Positions 21,200 through 33,900 of a stretch of DNA of 64,000 bases are shown in pieces; position 1 is the first letter of the stretch, and each line of letters starts with the position of its first letter. The translations under genes were made by a program, and so were the position numbers. Source of the stretch: Phymatolithon calcareum (lineage: Eukaryota; Rhodophyta; Florideophyceae; Hapalidiales); assembly GCA_977006965.1 (NCBI GenBank), contig OZ345352.1, positions 62,001-126,000 on the forward strand. Direction: 5' to 3'. The notes beneath the pieces are model-generated. The model did not search any database. It worked only from the letters and a program-made list of their open reading frames with translations, and was not told the DNA's origin.

Positions 21200-24100
21200 T
21201 CATCGAATGCGGTTGAGAGAACAAGCTTTAATATGTACTCTCGCCTTCATAATTGCCGTCGTTATCGTCCGCTGCGACTGTCCCGTGCACGAAATTTCTA
21301 CACAGACAAATCTCATTGACACAATCCTCCTTTCGAGAATCCCGTCATCAGCGCCATTCTGTTCGTTCCACACGACAGGCACATGCAGGGCAGGAATTTT
21401 TAGTCGGAAAAGAGCCGCGTAAATCTATCACAATCCCCACTGCCATGCGCAAAACAGACTTCTTGACAGTAGCACCTGCAGCAAGGCGACATTGGTTGCG
21501 ATCATCGCTGTCGAGGAGCGGCGCACATGCAATTTTAGAGCCGCGCCTCGTCCTCGGGTGCTTGATTGGGGCCGTTCATCTTATTGAACGAGAAAATTCT
21601 GTGAAGTCGGAATAAAAAAGCGACTATCATCGCTGAACAGCAGTGCGAATAATTCGCTTTTTTCTCGTGCATCCGTTAACATGATATCGGCGCTGTCGTC
21701 GCCATCGAGCACCCTTGCAACGCCGTTTTGCCCGCTGAGCCCTACGCCTCCCATCGGGGAGCATAGCATACACGCATCAAGCTCAAGTTTGCCGCGCCCA
21801 CTTGCACTGTCGTCGCCCCCATCCGAACCACATCCCAGAGTCGCACCTTACTGTTGGCGCATGCAATCGCCACCAGGCCTGGGTATGGACACATGTATCC
21901 TGCACATGGAATCTTCGATTTCTCCGACCTTTTATGTATTCCACAGTTGCTTAGTATAGGGGAAAGACAACGGCTACACGTGCATTCCATTCGAACTCAT
22001 CTATACTGCTATCAAATGCTTTCGTAGCCCTTCAGCGCACGAACCATCGATTGAAAGTGGGCCGAGTCGCACAAGCGCACGGCCCTATCCCTAGAGTTTG
22101 ACAGTAGGCGATCGCTGCCTCCAGCGAGCTCCAACCATCTTACAGGCTAGTTATGACCAACATCAGGCTCTCAAATGGTGCTTTGAATCGACATGTTCCA
22201 CAGTGGACGTGTGCCATCCGCGGCTCTCAATACTGCTGGCACTCCATTTGAGCAGAATCCCGCTGCCCGCACGCTACCGATGTGTCCTGCAATGGATGCT
22301 CAGTAGCTCATAAATTTTCGCGTCTCTCTGGCTCACGGTGCCATCCTTCAATCCAGTGAACACGATAGTGCATATCGCCGGAATTTAATGCCCTTAATAG
22401 TGCCACATATGCCGTGAATGGGGCCCGCGGCAGTGGTGAGGCCCTTAATCATCTGATCCACAGGCAAATGTATTTTCAGCTCGACTGATCGCTTGCACAC
22501 AAATACTGGATATCTGTATTAAAACGAGTTCATACAGAGGCGAAGATGCTCTTTGACAAAAGAATGTCGGCGAAATTCTAACCAGTGACTATAAACTCCT
22601 CTTTAGAAGGCTAAGCGATGCAAGTGGCACATCTTCGAGAACGTGCTCAGACGATAAGGTCGTTCTTCGCTTCAGATGAACACACACAACATAGGAAGTG
22701 CCAGCCAAAACCATTTTTTGTGTTTCCAATTAAACGCCGCCCTGTCAGACAGATGAACACAGCGGTAGAGGCCAGTTGTCTCCGGACGGCACTGACCAGC
22801 AACATACACGTGGCGCTCACTTCTCCATAGAGAGAATGTCCCTTTCGACTATCATGCATGTTCCCGGGGTATTGTGAAGTCGTGCATGTCCCCGTGGTCT
22901 CAATTTCTCCTGATTCTGGGCCACGCACAGCCAATAGAGACCCACCGTGTTCCGGAACAAAGTCAGTTCGCAGTGCGGCTGCTTGTCACCGTGTTCATCA
23001 GCTGAGTATATTGTTTTCGTTTTCAGAAGCACAATTTTCCTCAGCAACGTGTCAAATTCGATCAGTATAGGAGGCAGACAGACAATTCCAAGAAGAGTTT
23101 TGACAACTCCCTAGACCAGTTCTGGTTTTTGATGCGCTTTGACATGATGTCTTACCAATTTTGAGAATAAGTACTCCTTGTTGACGTCGTTAATTTTCCA
23201 CCACGTGTACTCCGACTGAGCGACTGTATCTGGAGCCCAGGAGCAGTCCGAGATTTTGTCAGCAGAAGGCACGGAATGAACATCTATGCACAAGGAGCGG
23301 TAAATCTGTTCCAGAACATCCACATGCAGACAAGAGCTGTCTTTATTGATGGTTAGGGAGTAGTAGAGCAATATATCAAGTTTCCCTTTTGTGGAATCTA
23401 TGTACTACGAGGTTGATATCTACGAGTTTAACAGCGAAATACCGCGAAAATCCAACAATATAGACATTATCTTGGTGAAAACGATTTTCGCCCTTGTGCC
23501 TGTCGCAGAAGAACCCAGGGACGTTACAGAAGGGCAGACCACGTAGCTTCCGCTGGGATACCACCAAGATCTTCAGCCCACGGACGCCGGACAAGCTTCA
23601 GCGACTCTAAATAAGTGATTTCGATTTTGCTGAAACTTGGATAGTCTCCAAAAGCCTTACCGGAGCTAGAGGGCTATGCCAGCTACTGTATGCGATACAA
23701 ACAAAGCGATTTTGTCCAGATGTGCTCGATACGCGATAGGGTGCGGACAGCGCGCACTGTTACACCGATCGTGAGAGGTGCGCCAGCACACATGCGCGAA
23801 ATGTCATCCACATTGCCGCGGCATTCTGCCTTGGATCTAGCCAATATTCCAGGCGAGATATCTGCAAAGTTTAGAAAGATCGACCGCGACTAAATTCCAG
23901 CTTCTCGCAGGATCCAAAACCAACTGAGTAGACGGCCTTGTTTGCAATCATTTGGCTTCCCGATGAGATCGCCTTACAACTATTTTCGACCGCTTCGAGC
24001 ACGCGTTTTACTTCCGGTAAAAGCTCCCTGATCTCTTTGCGTTTGTCACTAATCAAGAGCAACGAAAAGCATTGTACGGCCCTCGGACGAAGAGAAAGTC

Positions 24101-24330
24101 ATATTCTGTATTTCATAAAGTTGTCTATTTCGAAGATCTTCTCGGATCGTTTTTCGGCTCCGCTAGCGCGCACAATGCTTCAAAACTGCTCAATATGCTT
24201 GGCGGAGGCTGAGCGCTTGCCGAGAGAGAGAAAGAAGATTCTGTCCAGAAACCAACACGTATATCATGATCAGAGGCGAGATGTAGGGTTGCGGTAGTCT
24301 TGCTGACTCCGCCCATGCAAAATATTGCAG
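21200..24330 (-). pseudogene. NB-ARC-WD40 (STAND/NLR-like) gene, decayed copy 2
   Basis: Read leftward from 24330, MGGVSKTTATLHLASDHDIR at about 24257-24316 is a Walker A loop in the NB-ARC style (GMGGVGKTT, with Ser replacing Gly before Lys). A GLPL-type motif (MCAGAPLTIGVTVRAV) reads at about 23750-23795. An ARC2/winged-helix-like frame with DVLEQIYRSLCIDV follows at 23111-23371, and then the linker LTLFRNTVGLYWLCVAQN shared with copy 1. WD40 strands such as GLVAIACANSKVRLWDV (21742-21990) end the gene. Order and spacing fit a nucleotide-binding oligomerising switch with a C-terminal propeller. Multiple frame changes and stops show it is dead. A 21-bp minisatellite lies just upstream. Confidence 0.65.
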
Positions 24331-24419
24331 TGGCATAGGGAAAAGGGTGCCACAGATTGCCCTTCTGAAACTATTAAGTGCTTCAGTTACGCTTCCATGG
24401 TAGCAGGGGCACCAAAATT

Positions 24420-24524
24420 GGGTCCTCAACACTCATGCATGTGTCCGACTCCCGCATGCATGGGTCCTCCTCTCGCGTGCATGGGTCCTCCTCCCCCATG
24501 CATGGGTCCACCTCATTTTCGTCG
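24420..24524. repeat. 21-bp minisatellite, five units
   Basis: Units start at 24420, 24441, 24462, 24483 and 24504 (last one degenerate), with core GGGTCCTCCTC and ending ATGCAT. Twenty-one bases is seven codons, so both strands stay open through it. The plus strand reads as heptads of the type GPPxxCM. Confidence 0.8.
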
Positions 24525-24529
24525 ACAAT

Positions 24530-25730
24530 CTGGCCGCAACCTGTGCACAAAATTTGACGAATATCATATTAAACTGTAGCTTGTAGTGATTTGAAATGCG
24601 GCTACGCGCTCTGACAGCCTGGACAGCCAGAAAAAACAATTTCATTGCGCAATTCAATTGTACCAGTTGACATAGAGTGCAATAGGTATCATACGCATAG
24701 CAGTCTGCCACACGTAATTGCAAAATTGGACACAGAGAAAGCATACAGTGGCAAAAGCTGCGAATCGCTGGAAACTCATTGGCTACTTCTTAATATTTTT
24801 TCTGACTTGGGCAATCGAAGACCAAGGATACTAGGCATAAATTTATTGGCTAGACGACCATCGATGTTTAGTAAAAGTGATGTCTGCGGCGCATTGCATA
24901 TATGCCCATTCCCAGGGTCTACTGGAACAATTTCTGCCCCAAAATAGAGGAAGAACCCAAAATTGACAGTTGCATCAACATGTGCACCGCCTTCGAGTGT
25001 GTACGATGGCGTTTCATTTTATGTATGATATATCTGATGAAAAGGCTTGTAATATCTAGTTCGCCACATGTGCAAGAACGCTAAGCCGCATCTGATCCTC
25101 TGGTCGAATATTTCTGCCTATACCTATTGGCAGGGAGAGATATTTCACCGTAGTGCGTATCGCAAATGTGAAGACCGGTTTGTTTCACGCCCTGCAAGTT
25201 TTTTAAGCTATCTTGAAAAGTGCGCAACAGTTTTGAAGAATGAGCAAAAGAATATTAAGATATCGGGCTAAGGATAGGAGCTGTAGACAATGTACTCATC
25301 CATGACAAAAGGAACGATTCTTGCTCTGACGGCAGGGAAAACATCAGAGTGTGAGATTGCACGTCGTGTGGGTTGCTTGTAAGCAGCTTGCAAGCAGCCC
25401 TTGATCATGTTATTGAGAAATCACAAAATGAAAGCTGAAAAATAGAGTTATGTCTTCAATCGTTCTCACCACGGCTCACAGAGCTCTGGTTTGGCACACT
25501 TCCACCTGGAATTGATTCTCGAGATCGGAATAAAATATGTTTGAACTTTCATCGGGTGCTACCAGAACGCTGCCGCTAAATAGCACGGCGCTTTTGCAGT
25601 ACAAAATGATAGTGTTTTTTTATTTTTAACTATTGTTTTATTTTGAAGCCTATCAGTTTCTTGCGAACATACGGGAATGGCTTTCATTAGGCTACCTTCT
25701 GGTAGCTACTACTTCACTTGATTTGTCTTC
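24530..25730. other. Region without a convincing gene
   Basis: Short frames only (up to 100 codons, 24645-24947 plus), without motifs. Confidence 0.4.
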
Positions 25731-25936
25731 CTAGTAGAGCTCTTCTTCGAATTCCATGCTTTCGATAATTTTCTTGCTAAACAGGAGCATTTCGTCGAGC
25801 GCGGTTCTGGTGACTGCCTGTTCCTCTGGTTCTAGTTGGTACCTCGCTAGGTTACAAAATGATAGTGCCCGCACTCCAAATGGCTTCCAAGTACTCTCAA
25901 CCTGATTTGGACTGGGTTCGACATTTCGTGCTCTGC
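25731..25936 (-). CDS. Possible 3'-terminal exon, unknown protein
   Basis: A minus-strand frame ending at the stop 25731-25733 reads WKPFGVRALSFCNLARYQLE followed by an acidic helix-like end (IIESMEFEEELY). Immediately upstream on that strand is a good 3' splice acceptor (pyrimidine-rich, ending TTGTTGCAG near 25937). A frame in another phase, with QHNYFALYIVAEHEM, precedes it. No donor was assigned and no family is recognised. Confidence 0.25.
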
Positions 25937-25939
25937 AAC

Positions 25940-27370
25940 AATGTAAAGAGCAAAGTAGTTGTGCTGTTGAATGAAAGAAGTTAATCTGGAAGGTCCGACC
26001 TGGATTTCATATTGCTGACACCATTGGCCCTCGAAAAAAATCTTTCTTCCGAGGGAAAAATAAGTCGGCGGAGGGTTGATGGTTTGGTAATGCTATGTCC
26101 TATTCTTAGAAGGTCCAGATAAGCCGGATGTTCGCAGTAGCGACGCGGGCATATTTGTTCCGGACTCTTGTTTCATCGCTTTCGCAAGATGTCGATAGAA
26201 GAAAAATTCCCATCAGGATTTTTACGAAATTTATAGGCTTCCCTCTCCTTTTCCTTACTGCCCAGCACACTTAGTGAGTTACCGAAGTGCTCAGTAAGCT
26301 CTTGTGAAGGTAAGCCACACAGCACAAAGCGAAAAAGTATTTAACTGCTGCAGAAAGTCCATGGGGCAAGTCCGGCAGTTGAGGACGTCTCGATCACATA
26401 CTCGCACAACTGTAGGTCCTTTAAACAAACTGCGATGAAAAAATTTTCCTCGCCGATTATTAAATTGCGGTTGCAGAGAACAACCTCGCGAGATACCAGA
26501 CTGTCGCAGTGGTGTGGTAGTGTACAGAAAGAGTGTGGGGCAAGCGGCGCAGGAATTATTTGAGTGTTGAACGAAGCTTGACTGTACGAAGTCCTACAAG
26601 AGCCATCTTCTTAAGGCGATTATTATTTCGAGGGAATACTGACGTTTTATGATGTAATCTGGTGCACTATATCACAAATACTAGACCATGTCCAATGACG
26701 CGTTTTTATTTCCTTGTAGCTCTTCGAATTTCATTTTTCAGTATGTTCTCACATATATAGAAAACCGCACGCTGGCTCCGCTGACTGATGCTACTAAGAA
26801 AGGTTAGCGACTCGGAACAAATACGGAGGAAAAATTCCGTTCGACAAGTCAAGATGTCCCAGCCATCCTCCACTTCGTGAAGGTGCGTCATAGACAGCTG
26901 TCCTTAAGTACGCAATCAAGAGATTTACCCAAGTCAACTCAACGTTAATAGGAGAATTCGGTGCAGCTGCCGAGCAGCACCTGGAAACACAATCCAAAAA
27001 TTTGGCTACGTATGAAATTTGACCCTCTGAAGACATGCCCTACACCGCCACCAGTACTGAAAATATGGAACAGTATGGGTCCTTGTAGTAGAGAGCAGGA
27101 GTGGGACTGGAGTGACCCAGCACTGGATAATCGCTCCCGTATAGTCTTAAGAGTCTGAGTGAGCTCAGGAAAAAATCTAAAATTCCACAATCAGTTCCAC
27201 AATGTGATGCTGGCCCGTCGAAAACGCCACCCACGTCGACTGGACCGCTCTTCGCTGCTCTACTTTCTGTACGTCCATGCCTGCGCGAAGGCTATGTCGT
27301 TCATTATCCTTGATTGCCATGCAGACGAGCAGTCGGAATCTGTGCTAGGTGCAGAGCTTCCGATATTGCT
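25940..27370. other. Region without a convincing gene
   Basis: Several minus-strand frames of 60-81 codons occur (26706-27234) but show no motif or family resemblance. Confidence 0.35.
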
Positions 27371-27374
27371 GGTC

Positions 27375-27485
27375 GGTGTGCAGCTCGATCAGTAGTTGTG
27401 AGACTGTGCAATGGATTTCCGAAGCTGGGGTCTCTCGTGCTGTGGAGTCTTGCCCGACTGTAAAACTTCTGAACAGAAGCAGAGG
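27375..27485 (-). repeat. Conserved coding-like block, copy 1 (partner 52500-52610)
   Basis: This block matches 52500-52610 at the nucleotide level. On the minus strand both read a related peptide in the same frame: RDPSFGNPLHSLTTTDRAAH here and REPRFGNLLNRLTNHHRIAH in the partner. Conservation of the peptide under nucleotide divergence suggests both descend from a real coding exon. The family is unknown. Confidence 0.45.
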
Positions 27486-28513
27486 ATTATATAGATGCCG
27501 AATTCAGTACCTTCAAATCTTCCCCGGTCGATTATGGTCGGCGACCCGCTGCAAATGATTACCAAAAACGCAGCCCCGGCTTTTGGGCGTCCAAGTCCTA
27601 GATCTCAAACAAAAAGGGAGCATGTTGGGCGTGAGGATACGTATAGCCCTCTATTGAATCAGACACCGCTCGATTTTATGGTGACGGTGAATGCCGTCAC
27701 AAGGTAGGATGGTGTTTCAATGATGAGGGAGTTGAGCTTGCCCCTGTCGCGGGATAGTATTTTAATTCAAGTACAACGGATACCAGAAAGTGGACAATCA
27801 AGTAGTACTACTGTGTTAGCGGTGGTGAATCTCGCAGCTCCTGATAGAAAAAAGCGAGGAAGAACTTGCACAGAGAGCAGATATCTTGATTGTGGAAGAA
27901 TAATTTCCAGCATAATGAGAGTAATGGGGGACCATACGAGGAGCCAAACGTGACACTCTTGGTGACGTGTAGAGCTTGAGACCCGTGACGAATGTGATTG
28001 GGAAAAGACATAATCTGGAGATTTTTATGAATAGGATGGGCAGCTGCGTTTGCCAATCAGCCAAGGGACGTTCATGGTGCAAATCTCACAGACTTATGCC
28101 TCAAAAAATGATCCGGAGATCATACAGCGATATACTTTAAAGAAATGGACTAGAACGAGGAGAAGTAATACATCCCTTTTTTGAAGTACCTGCCCAGAAC
28201 GTTCATACGGCTGGTCTTTGCAAAGGGTGCAGGCGTCTGCAGTTTGTATCATAGCTGATGCTGAAGCTGGTTCTTCGCTTAAGACGGCAACGAGAGTGAC
28301 AGAAGGGCTTTTCTGCCTTCTCCATGGAACGGGGGGAGCGCCACCGCGGGGAACCAAGGTTGTTATGCAATTTCGGAATAGTCCTGCTGGTGATTTTTGC
28401 AGGAGATGAAAGAGTTCTTATTTCTGCGTACGATACGTCAAGATCTATGAAATCCGGACACGTACGGTCTATCGCGGGCCACGACGTATTTAGCGAAGGC
28501 CTTTCTCGAATTA

Positions 28514-29091
28514 GTGCATCTGGAAATGCTGACTACCTGTTGGAAATTAAGTCGTTCTTCGTGTAGTTTCCTGCACTCACCAGAGATCTTCAATCCGCGT
28601 TCGAGTGTGCTGGATTTGAAACATGGTTCCCCAACGACTTATGATGGTAGAGAGGCGCCGAAAGTTCTTGCTCGGAATGACCTTGTTTGGAATGAGGAGC
28701 CGAGTGGCGATTCGCGAATGGAAGTCGAGGATTCGGGACAAGAAGAATTGGATAAATTACCGAGAGAGTGCGACAAAGCATTTGACATACTACAGGCGCT
28801 TCGTCGATCTACAGAAAAGGACACTGCGAGTTTTAAAAGTGCAGATCATAAGCAGGCAATGGAGGTGATGTGGCTAGGAAGAGGGACGTTGGTGCTATTC
28901 TGGGAACTGGAAAAAGAAAAACGAGTCGTCGTGCAAGTTCCGATGGGAACCATGCTCTCGATAAACGAGCTAAGACAAAAACACGACTGTACAATATATA
29001 GAGAAGAGCCGGACCTGAGGGCGCCTTGCATGAATATCGCGATGTTGAGATGAAGAAGAAGAAAGTTACCAACGCATCTGCAGACGCTTAG
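28514..29091 (+). CDS. Unrecognised plus-strand ORF, charged protein
   Basis: A 179-codon frame (28514-29053) with good coding character: acidic middle (MEVEDSGQEELDKLPREC), then VMWLGRGTLVLFWELEKEKR, VVVQVPMGTMLSINELRQKH and CTIYREEPD. In the -1 register the sequence continues through ALHEYRDVEMKKKKVTNASA to a TAG at 29089-29091. The KKKKVTNASADA end is also found at 48187-48240 on the other strand, so the conserved C-terminus is probably in the -1 frame and this copy has an indel near its end. The start is uncertain. No domain is recognised. Confidence 0.4.
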
Positions 29092-29689
29092 GGAAACACT
29101 TTTGATGAGCCTCGACGTCTAGCTTGCACACCCTTAGACAAGGTTCCGTCAGAATGAGCTGTCCGTTGGGGGCTGCTTGGAGATGGTAATGGGTGGTGGG
29201 GAATGCTCTGCTAGACTCGCATTGCATACAAGCACACGTATGCAAGAGCAAACTGTGCAGTTGCCAGAACCCTGAATAGTTGTTATTTATCGTATGGGAC
29301 CCTCTATATGTCCACAAAGTTTCTCAAATTTCAAAAAAGAGCAACAAACGTGTGGTCTCCTTGTCAATGATGTCGACTTGCTCTGCTTCGCTATATGCTC
29401 CGTCTCTATTCTTGATAACATTGTGCGTGCAGAGTCTACCGTTAGTTTTGGCAACCCTATTGCCGTCTGCCATGATTTGGTTCTATTTGCTAATATCCTT
29501 TTCGAATTCCGTGAATCTCAACGTCCATGTCACCGATCTCAGCCATTTGTGACAGCAAAGTGGTGATTTTTCAGCATTTCAAAATATGTTTTCGTGATAG
29601 GAATTATTCTTGACAGAGCCTTATCTGAATTGATTTCTTGGAGCTCGAAAGAGAAGAGAGGTCTGCAACAAAAAGGCTCTTTGCAATAA

Positions 29690-30465
29690 CTACTTCTATT
29701 TTTTAAAATATATCTGGAACGCCTCGGGTATCGAGAACGTATTGGGCCTCCTCCGCTACATAGCAGCAGTGAGACAAGGAAGGAGCTCAAAAGCCGTTCT
29801 CGGCGAAAAGTCAGCATACGACAGAGTCCCAAGAGAAAAGCTTATGCGAGAAATCGATCTTTGGCTAACAGCGAATCTAGCATCACATGCCTCCTTCTCG
29901 TCGCAGAAAACTACATTCACTGCTATGAACGATGCAGAAAGAACTAAGGGTACAAGCGAACGAGGAGTCCCCCAAGGTTCCCCCGCTAGTCCCACACTGC
30001 TCAACATACTCATGGATACTCTGGCAGAGAGAGTCATGGCCATCAGCTTCAATGACTCTGAGCAGAGCCTTCGTTTGAACATGTTCGCCGATGACTTCAT
30101 AATAATGGATAGGAACGAAGAAGAACTAGAAAAGCTGCTTCAAGAATGCTCCAAATGGGCACGGGTCTATCGGATGACGTGGTCGATCCATAAAAAGGTT
30201 CAGTCATACTCCCACGTCGAAGGATCGGAAGACCCATCATACTGCCAGACGAGGAGCTTGAAATACGAAACAATGCAGATTATCTCGGGACAACAATTGA
30301 CGCCAAAGGAATTCGAGAAGACAAGCTCCTGGAGAGATTCAAAAGCGCAATTGCCAAAGTGCGGCTCATGAGCAGCCTAGGCATGACAAAGAGAATATAC
30401 AGCACCGATAAGAACATCAGGCTTTTCAAAGCGTTTATCAGGCCGGTATAAGACTACAGCGTATC
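29690..30465 (+). pseudogene. LINE-type reverse transcriptase relic
   Basis: The frame 29742-30371 contains, in order, SAYDRVPREKL (motif A, catalytic Asp), RGVPQGSPASPTLLNILMD (motif B) and MFADDFIIM (FADD, motif C). These are the hallmarks of a non-LTR retrotransposon reverse transcriptase. A frameshift near 30340 moves the thumb-side sequence into another frame (RLMSSLGMTKRIY, LFKAFIRPV), which then meets a TAA at about 30449. The N-terminal fingers and the endonuclease are absent. It is a truncated, inactive copy, as expected for LINEs. Confidence 0.85.
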
Positions 30466-30517
30466 TTCTTCATCATCACACTATCATCTCCTCTTGCATC
30501 TCTCTTTCTAGCCTCAT

Positions 30518-30592
30518 TCATTTCTCCATAGCTTGTTTCACTTTTTCTTCTGTTCTATCATTCATCTTTGGTTTCGTTAGGTTGAGTTGAAG
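30518..30592 (-). pseudogene. WF..RFP family gene, 3' end split off by copia
   Basis: Minus-strand sequence left of the copia element. With the element and one TSD copy removed, the minus-strand frame entering from 35335 reads straight on here and ends TEEKVKQAMEK at a stop (30518-30520). The C-terminal EE-K-V-x(2)-A pattern matches the other family members (for example EEKDVGRA at 12.6 kb), which supports the join. Confidence 0.6.
30588..30592. repeat. Copia target-site duplication, left
   Basis: TGAAG, identical to 35335-35339. Confidence 0.9.
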
Positions 30593-30787
30593 TGCTAGTC
30601 CTACATCACCCACATATCGAGAGACTCGAGTTCATAGCGCACATGGGTGATCGCATGACTCGCCAGCCACATATCTGGCTGGCGAACCAAGCACGCGACA
30701 CACTGTGCCACCCAGCCGAGAGGCACATCTAGCCTACAAATAGCTAGAGTTCCACCATTCCAATAAATAAAGGAACTAGTCTCCACA
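30593..30787 (+). repeat. Copia 5' LTR
   Basis: Starts TGCTAGTCCTACATCA and ends CTAGTCTCCACA (TG..CA). Contains a perfect 9-bp hairpin (CGCCAGCCA / TGGCTGGCG, 6-nt loop) and an AATAAATAAA poly(A)-type signal about 20 bp before its end. Confidence 0.95.
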
Positions 30788-30800
30788 GGTTATGGGCCCA
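30788..30800 (+). promoter_or_regulatory. Copia primer binding site (internal initiator tRNA-Met)
   Basis: Directly after the LTR the sequence is GGTTATGGGCCCA. Its complement TGGGCCCATAACC is the anticodon stem-loop strand of eukaryotic initiator tRNA-Met, not the tRNA 3' end. Drosophila copia is known to use such an internal site, primed by a half-tRNA fragment. The 13-base match is from memory of the tRNA sequence. Confidence 0.75.
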
Positions 30801-30925
30801 GAACGTTAACCACCATAGCGCACTTAGAGAACCTTCACCAGAGCCGCTTTCCGGCGCGCTCCACGCGTAACGACAACCCCAAATACGCAAAGTCAGGAAC
30901 CAGTCACGCCAAAACCACGGCCGCC

Positions 30926-33900
30926 ATGGCACAGACTAACGACCACATTCCCACCCGCCCCTGGCCCACGGACGGAGTCGACAAACTCAGCGCCGACGCT
31001 GCCAACCACCGCGACTGGAAGCTCTGCGTCGAAGCCGTTGCGCAGGGCCAGCGCGCCGAACACCTGCTCACCCGTGCGCCAGCGGCCGCCAGCGGTATCG
31101 AAATGGCGCAAGCGGCGCTTCTAAAGTCATTCCTCATGCTCACGGTCCACACATCCTTTCGGCAAGCCATAGCCCCAATGACCGCTCTCAACGCTTACAA
31201 ACATCTCATCCAGCAGGCTCCTCAGACATCAATCTACGACGTTGCCGCAACAGCCATCGTCAAACCACTCGACACCTACCCGTCAGCTGCTGCCTACATC
31301 GCCGCACACCGCGACCGCCACGATCGCCTCCTATCCGCCGACTCAACCCACTTCCTGGCCAATGCACCCGCATACATCGCGGACATTCTCGCCGGCCTCC
31401 CGCCATCCAACCCTCACGCGCACTCCATTCGCGAGCTTTACTCCTTCCTTCCCGACAATCAGAAGACAACTGCCGTCGTCAGCCGTCTCGTTGCCGCCGT
31501 TCTGCGTCTGCCCATGGCGACGAAGCCTCCGCTCGGAAACAGTCGCCGCAGTCATGCGCAGGGCTCCTCAACCACGAACAACTCCCGCCAACGCTACGGC
31601 CGTCGTCCGGGTGACCCATCGGTCAACGACTACAAGTGCATGAAGCACTTGATGGACAACCACACGGAGGGTGATGACCGCTGCCGCCGCATTGCGGCCC
31701 GCTCGACCTCGACCGCCAACAACACACAGCCCTCTGCTGCCGCCGCCATCGCCACTGACCCTAACCTCATCACCACGGTCGCCGACACAGTTGCCGCTAT
31801 CTTAGCCGCTAGTAACGCGCCGGAGGGTGACAACATAAACAACAATCAGCAGTACATCATCGCCCCTCTCCTCGACTCGGCCGCAACCCATCACATCACT
31901 ACCTCTGGCGCCCCTCTCCGCCGCACGCGGCAAATCAAAACGCCGGTCCGCCTCGCCGACAACAGAACAACCCTCGCAACGCAAGTCGGTAATGCGACCC
32001 TTGCTGGATCCCACACCAACATTCCACTGGACCAGGTGCTGCGAGTGCCTGCCCTAGCCCGCGACCTCATCTCTGCAGACCGCCTATCACAGTTCCACGA
32101 TATCCTCATTAGCCGCGGAAGATTCTTCGTAACGAAACAAAGCACCTTGCCGCCCGCGAATATTATCGCAACCGGTACGCAAACGGGAAACGTACTGCAG
32201 TTCGACAGGCCTCTGCCCGCCGTAGACCAGTCTCGCACCACGCGTTCCGCGGCACTAGTGCCTGCATCATTGCGTCACGTGCACAATGCACTCGCACACG
32301 CCCACCCAGCCGCAATCAGGCGGGCTCTAAACAGCAATCCGCACATGAAAAGTCTCGTTTCGACATCGAAAGGTGTCTACACGTGCAGGCCGTGCGCAGA
32401 AGCGAAGCTCACCAGATCCCCTCACCCGACCCTCGGCAACTCGCAATACAAACCGATGTACAAACTGAGCTCAGACACTGCGGGGCCACTTAAGCGCTCT
32501 GTGCGCGGCAACCGCTACTTCACCGTGCTTGTGGATGCTGCCACTGGCTTTCTCACTGCAATTGCGTCGCGCACAAAGCGTCAAGCAGGCGAGCAACTCG
32601 TGCAGGCCATACAGCGTCTCCAGCGCGCTACTGGACACAAAGTCAAACGTATGCACTCGGATGGCGCACCAGAACTTTTTGCTGGAGCACCGCGAAAATT
32701 TGCGCTCAGAGAAGGCATACAGATATCACGCTCAGTTCCAAACAGTCCGCAGATGAATGGACAGGCAGAGCGAGCTATTCGCACGCTGAAAGACTGCATC
32801 CGCACCCAGCTCGCATCCGCGCGACTCCCACAGGGATATTGGGACTACGCTCTCGAGGATTGCATTGCCAAGAGAAACGCAACGCCAAAGAGCGGAAAAA
32901 TCAAGTCACCCCACGAATCCCTCTTCGGAACGCAGTCCAAGCTTCCGCTTACGCTGCCTTTCGGATCAAAAGGCTATGTCCCAAACAAATCTAAAACCAT
33001 GCAGAGCTTTACCCCGCGCGGCATTGCCTGCCGCTACCTAGCTCCAATTTCCAAATCCACCATTAACGTGCTCGACATTACAAAGCGCAAGGCCATAGAT
33101 GCTCGTGCCGCTGAGTTCGTTCCGACACGCGATCCTAGACGCCCACTTGAAAAACAGTCCGAAATCGGCAGCTCAGTCGGCTCCGCCCGCCTGAGCACCC
33201 TACCGCCCACAAAAGACGAACAAGCTTCAGGAATCAAGAGCAAGCCCACAGACCAGAAAAAGGCTACAGTCGCTACCCAGATGCGATCACTCAGACCGCG
33301 CAGTACACTTTGCCTCCCACCACGTTATCGAGATGACAGCACGACAGATCCTACCGCTCCCGAACATACCGCAGCCACGAAAACCCCGTCCTTCAAACCA
33401 TCGCCGCCGCATCGGCCATCCAGCAGTGGCTGGGCGGCCTCAGCGCAATGTGACGAAGAGCCGCATGTTGCTGCTATCAGCGCTGATCTCGAAACGCCAA
33501 TGCGCCCACCGTCAGACCCGCGGTCAACCAAGCAGGCCCTTCGCGGGCGTTTCGCGCAGAAATGGGCACAAGCCCATGATGCTTTTATTGACCGAATGGT
33601 TTCCCTTGGCGCATGGGCGTTCACCACACCTCAGCCCAGCGACAAGCCAGTTCAGAACACCTGGAGCTACAGACACAAGACCAACGCTGAAGGATACCTC
33701 ACCGGCTTCTCTGCGCGCTGCACAGCCCGGGGAGATTTAATGAAACCGGGAGTGCACTTCGACGCCGAGCGAACTGCAGCTCAATCGCCTTCGCATGCTG
33801 CTCGACGCTTCCTCTATGCCAACGCCGCACTGCGAGGTGAGCACATCCGCAGCGTCGACGTCCCGAGCGCTTACCCTCGTGCTCCTTCGGACTCTCGGTT

